From: CAYXXZ01 sp964469165
Lineage (GTDB): Bacteria > Pseudomonadota > Gammaproteobacteria > Pseudomonadales > Porticoccaceae
Reading direction: 5' to 3'
NCBI GenBank assembly: GCA_964469165.1
Contig: CAYXXZ010000141.1
Span: forward strand, 1 to 5,773
DNA: 5,773 nt
Shown here: positions 4,654 to 5,773 of the stretch, piece by piece
Position numbering within the stretch: the stretch's first letter is position 1
How the letters are laid out: every line of letters starts with the position of its first letter
Position numbers and translations under genes: made by a program
The notes under the pieces: generated by a model
What the model was told of the DNA's origin: nothing
The model's database searches: none
The model's input: only the letters and a program-made list of their open reading frames with translations

Positions 4654-5773
4654 CGGACAGTCTCCTCTCCAGATCCTCCAGCAACGACTGGAGATTGATG
4701 GCCGATGTATAGGTGATCCAGCCAACCCGAATGTCCTGGTGGGTTTTCTGGCCCATCATGCACCGCACCCCCGTGGCCAGGGTATTTATGACACCGCGCC
4801 AGGCGTTGAAAATCATGTAGTAATCCAGCTTTTTCTCATCGACGGGCAATCCTGACAGCTGCTGGTAGAGGTCGAGAAATTCCTGCCTTTCCATCAGCCC
4901 GCCCACCAGATAATTGTCGTTTTCGTCGTACCCGCCAAAAAGAGGATTGAGGAAAAATGCCAGGTCTTCGTGGCGGTCGCCGAGATGCGACAGTTCCCAA
5001 TCGAGGATCGCGGTGATCTGGCCACTTTCCAGATCGAAAAGGAAATTTCCCTTGCGAAAATCCGTGTGGACAAGTGAAACATGATCGGTCGGCGGCGCAT
5101 TTTTTCTGAGCCAGTGGGCAGCCAGGGTCATCAGTGGATAAGGCTGTGCGGCGTCCTCCTCCCAGACACGCTGCCACCAGTTCAGCGACGCATGAGCCGC
5201 CTCGATCGTGTGCGGGGCGGGCTGATCAAAGAACGACATGTCGCTCTGCGACCAATCGAGGCGCGCCAAGGTCGCAAAATGGGCAGTGAATTGTGGCGCA
5301 AGCAGTTTGCGGTATTTTTCCGGCAAACCCAGTCTGGGACTGTAGGCGCCGCTGTAGGGTGGCGTCGTGACGCCGTGGCAAAAATCCGTGATGAGCGCGG
5401 GCTGGCCCAGCTCCGCACCTTCACTATCGAACCAATGCGCTCTCGGAACCGGTATTTTGCCGTGCACGGCGTTGATGGCCTGAAATTCCCGCCCCACGTG
5501 GGTTTCAACGATGGATTCGGCGGGACGCATGCGCAACACGAAGCGCGCGCTGCCGTTCGCCACCCCGGCGCCGCTCAACGTAAACGCATACTGCTCTTTC
5601 GAAGAGCCGCCCGCCAGGGCTTTGACGTCCGTAACGGTGAAGGGACCTTCGACGCGCCTGGCAAGAAAGGCGTTGAGGCGCTCGACGACCGTATCGACGG
5701 TCTGCGGCCGGTGTGGCGGACCGGCGCGACGCTCCAGTTTTCTCGTCAGTGTTTCATCCACGCTGGCGTGGGT
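4643..5773 (-). CDS. Phosphotransferase, APH/ACAD11-kinase-like family (5' end uncertain, may continue beyond window)
   Basis: Counting from a GTG at 5761, the protein has 372 residues with a full kinase-like fold. The glycine-rich loop LAGGSSKEQYAF (49-60) is followed by FVLRMRP (74-80), where Arg77 stands at the usual Lys strand. Glu92 in GREFQAI is the likely helix-C Glu. The catalytic loop is HTDFRKGN (232-239), with Asp234 and Asn239; relatives usually have Gly where Thr233 is. The metal-binding motif ILDWELSHLGD (252-262) has Asp254. This is the family of aminoglycoside phosphotransferase relatives that includes the kinase domain of animal ACAD10/11 and bacterial LvaA, which act on hydroxyacyl-CoA compounds. 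No ribosome site precedes the GTG, and the frame stays open to the window edge (four more codons), so the true start may lie outside. It is the first gene of the minus-strand set here and overlaps the next gene by 11 nt. A small-molecule or acyl-CoA substrate fits the context better than an antibiotic. Confidence 0.88.
   Translation of the reverse strand, partial: THASVDETLTRKLERRAGPPHRPQTVDTVVERLNAFLARRVEGPFTVTDVKALAGGSSKEQYAFTLSGAGVANGSARFVLRMRPAESIVETHVGREFQAINAVHGKIPVPRAHWFDSEGAELGQPALITDFCHGVTTPPYSGAYSPRLGLPEKYRKLLAPQFTAHFATLARLDWSQSDMSFFDQPAPHTIEAAHASLNWWQRVWEEDAAQPYPLMTLAAHWLRKNAPPTDHVSLVHTDFRKGNFLFDLESGQITAILDWELSHLGDRHEDLAFFLNPLFGGYDENDNYLVGGLMERQEFLDLYQQLSGLPVDEKKLDYYMIFNAWRGVINTLATGVRCMMGQKTHQDIRVGWITYTSAINLQSLLEDLERRLSDAA
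4662..4666 (-). promoter_or_regulatory. Ribosome binding site inside the phosphotransferase gene
   Basis: AGGAG on the minus strand, 8 nt before the ATG at 4653 and within the final codons of the phosphotransferase. It sets the start of the helical protein and supports coupled translation of the pair. Confidence 0.6.

Noticed and set aside
4643..5773. Phosphotransferase as an aminoglycoside-resistance gene
   Set aside because: The fold is shared, but the neighbours are acyl-CoA and dioxygenase genes and the motifs match the ACAD11-type subfamily better than resistance enzymes.

Overview
The window looks like a piece of an accessory catabolic island from a moderately GC-rich proteobacterium. 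A gammaproteobacterium seems most likely from the gene content and the style of the ribosome binding sites, but this is inference and no marker gene is present. There are eight protein-coding genes and no RNA genes, transposases or CRISPR arrays. Coding is dense, and no stretch above about 160 bases lacks a gene.

Region 1 (1-1505, + strand). The window opens inside the 3' end of an aromatic-ring-hydroxylating (Rieske non-haem iron) dioxygenase alpha subunit. Its beta subunit follows, then a TetR-family regulator with its own short leader. The leader holds a possible promoter with a small inverted repeat between the -35-like and -10-like boxes. The regulator converges on the minus-strand genes, and a perfect 8-bp hairpin sits over its stop codon.

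Region 2 (1546-5773, - strand). Read in the direction of transcription, the order is: a phosphotransferase of the APH/ACAD11-kinase type (5' end at or beyond the window edge); a translationally coupled helical protein of unknown function; an enoyl-CoA hydratase/isomerase-family protein; an acyl-CoA dehydrogenase-family protein; and a small SnoaL/NTF2-like protein. Two copies of a perfect 28-bp palindrome lie 12-13 nt after the stop codons of the last-but-one and last-but-two of these genes.

How the genes may work together. The dioxygenase would attack an aromatic or polycyclic ring. The minus-strand set looks like CoA-thioester chemistry on a degradation intermediate. A kinase-like protein, a small partner and an acyl-CoA dehydrogenase together recall the LvaA/LvaB/LvaC logic of 4-hydroxyacyl-CoA catabolism. 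The most notable observation is that both CoA enzymes lack, by my manual alignment, the residues that normally do the chemistry. The dehydrogenase has no Glu at either of the two known base positions, and the crotonase has neither hydratase Glu. They may run a modified pathway, or each may need a partner encoded elsewhere. The substrate cannot be named from this sequence.
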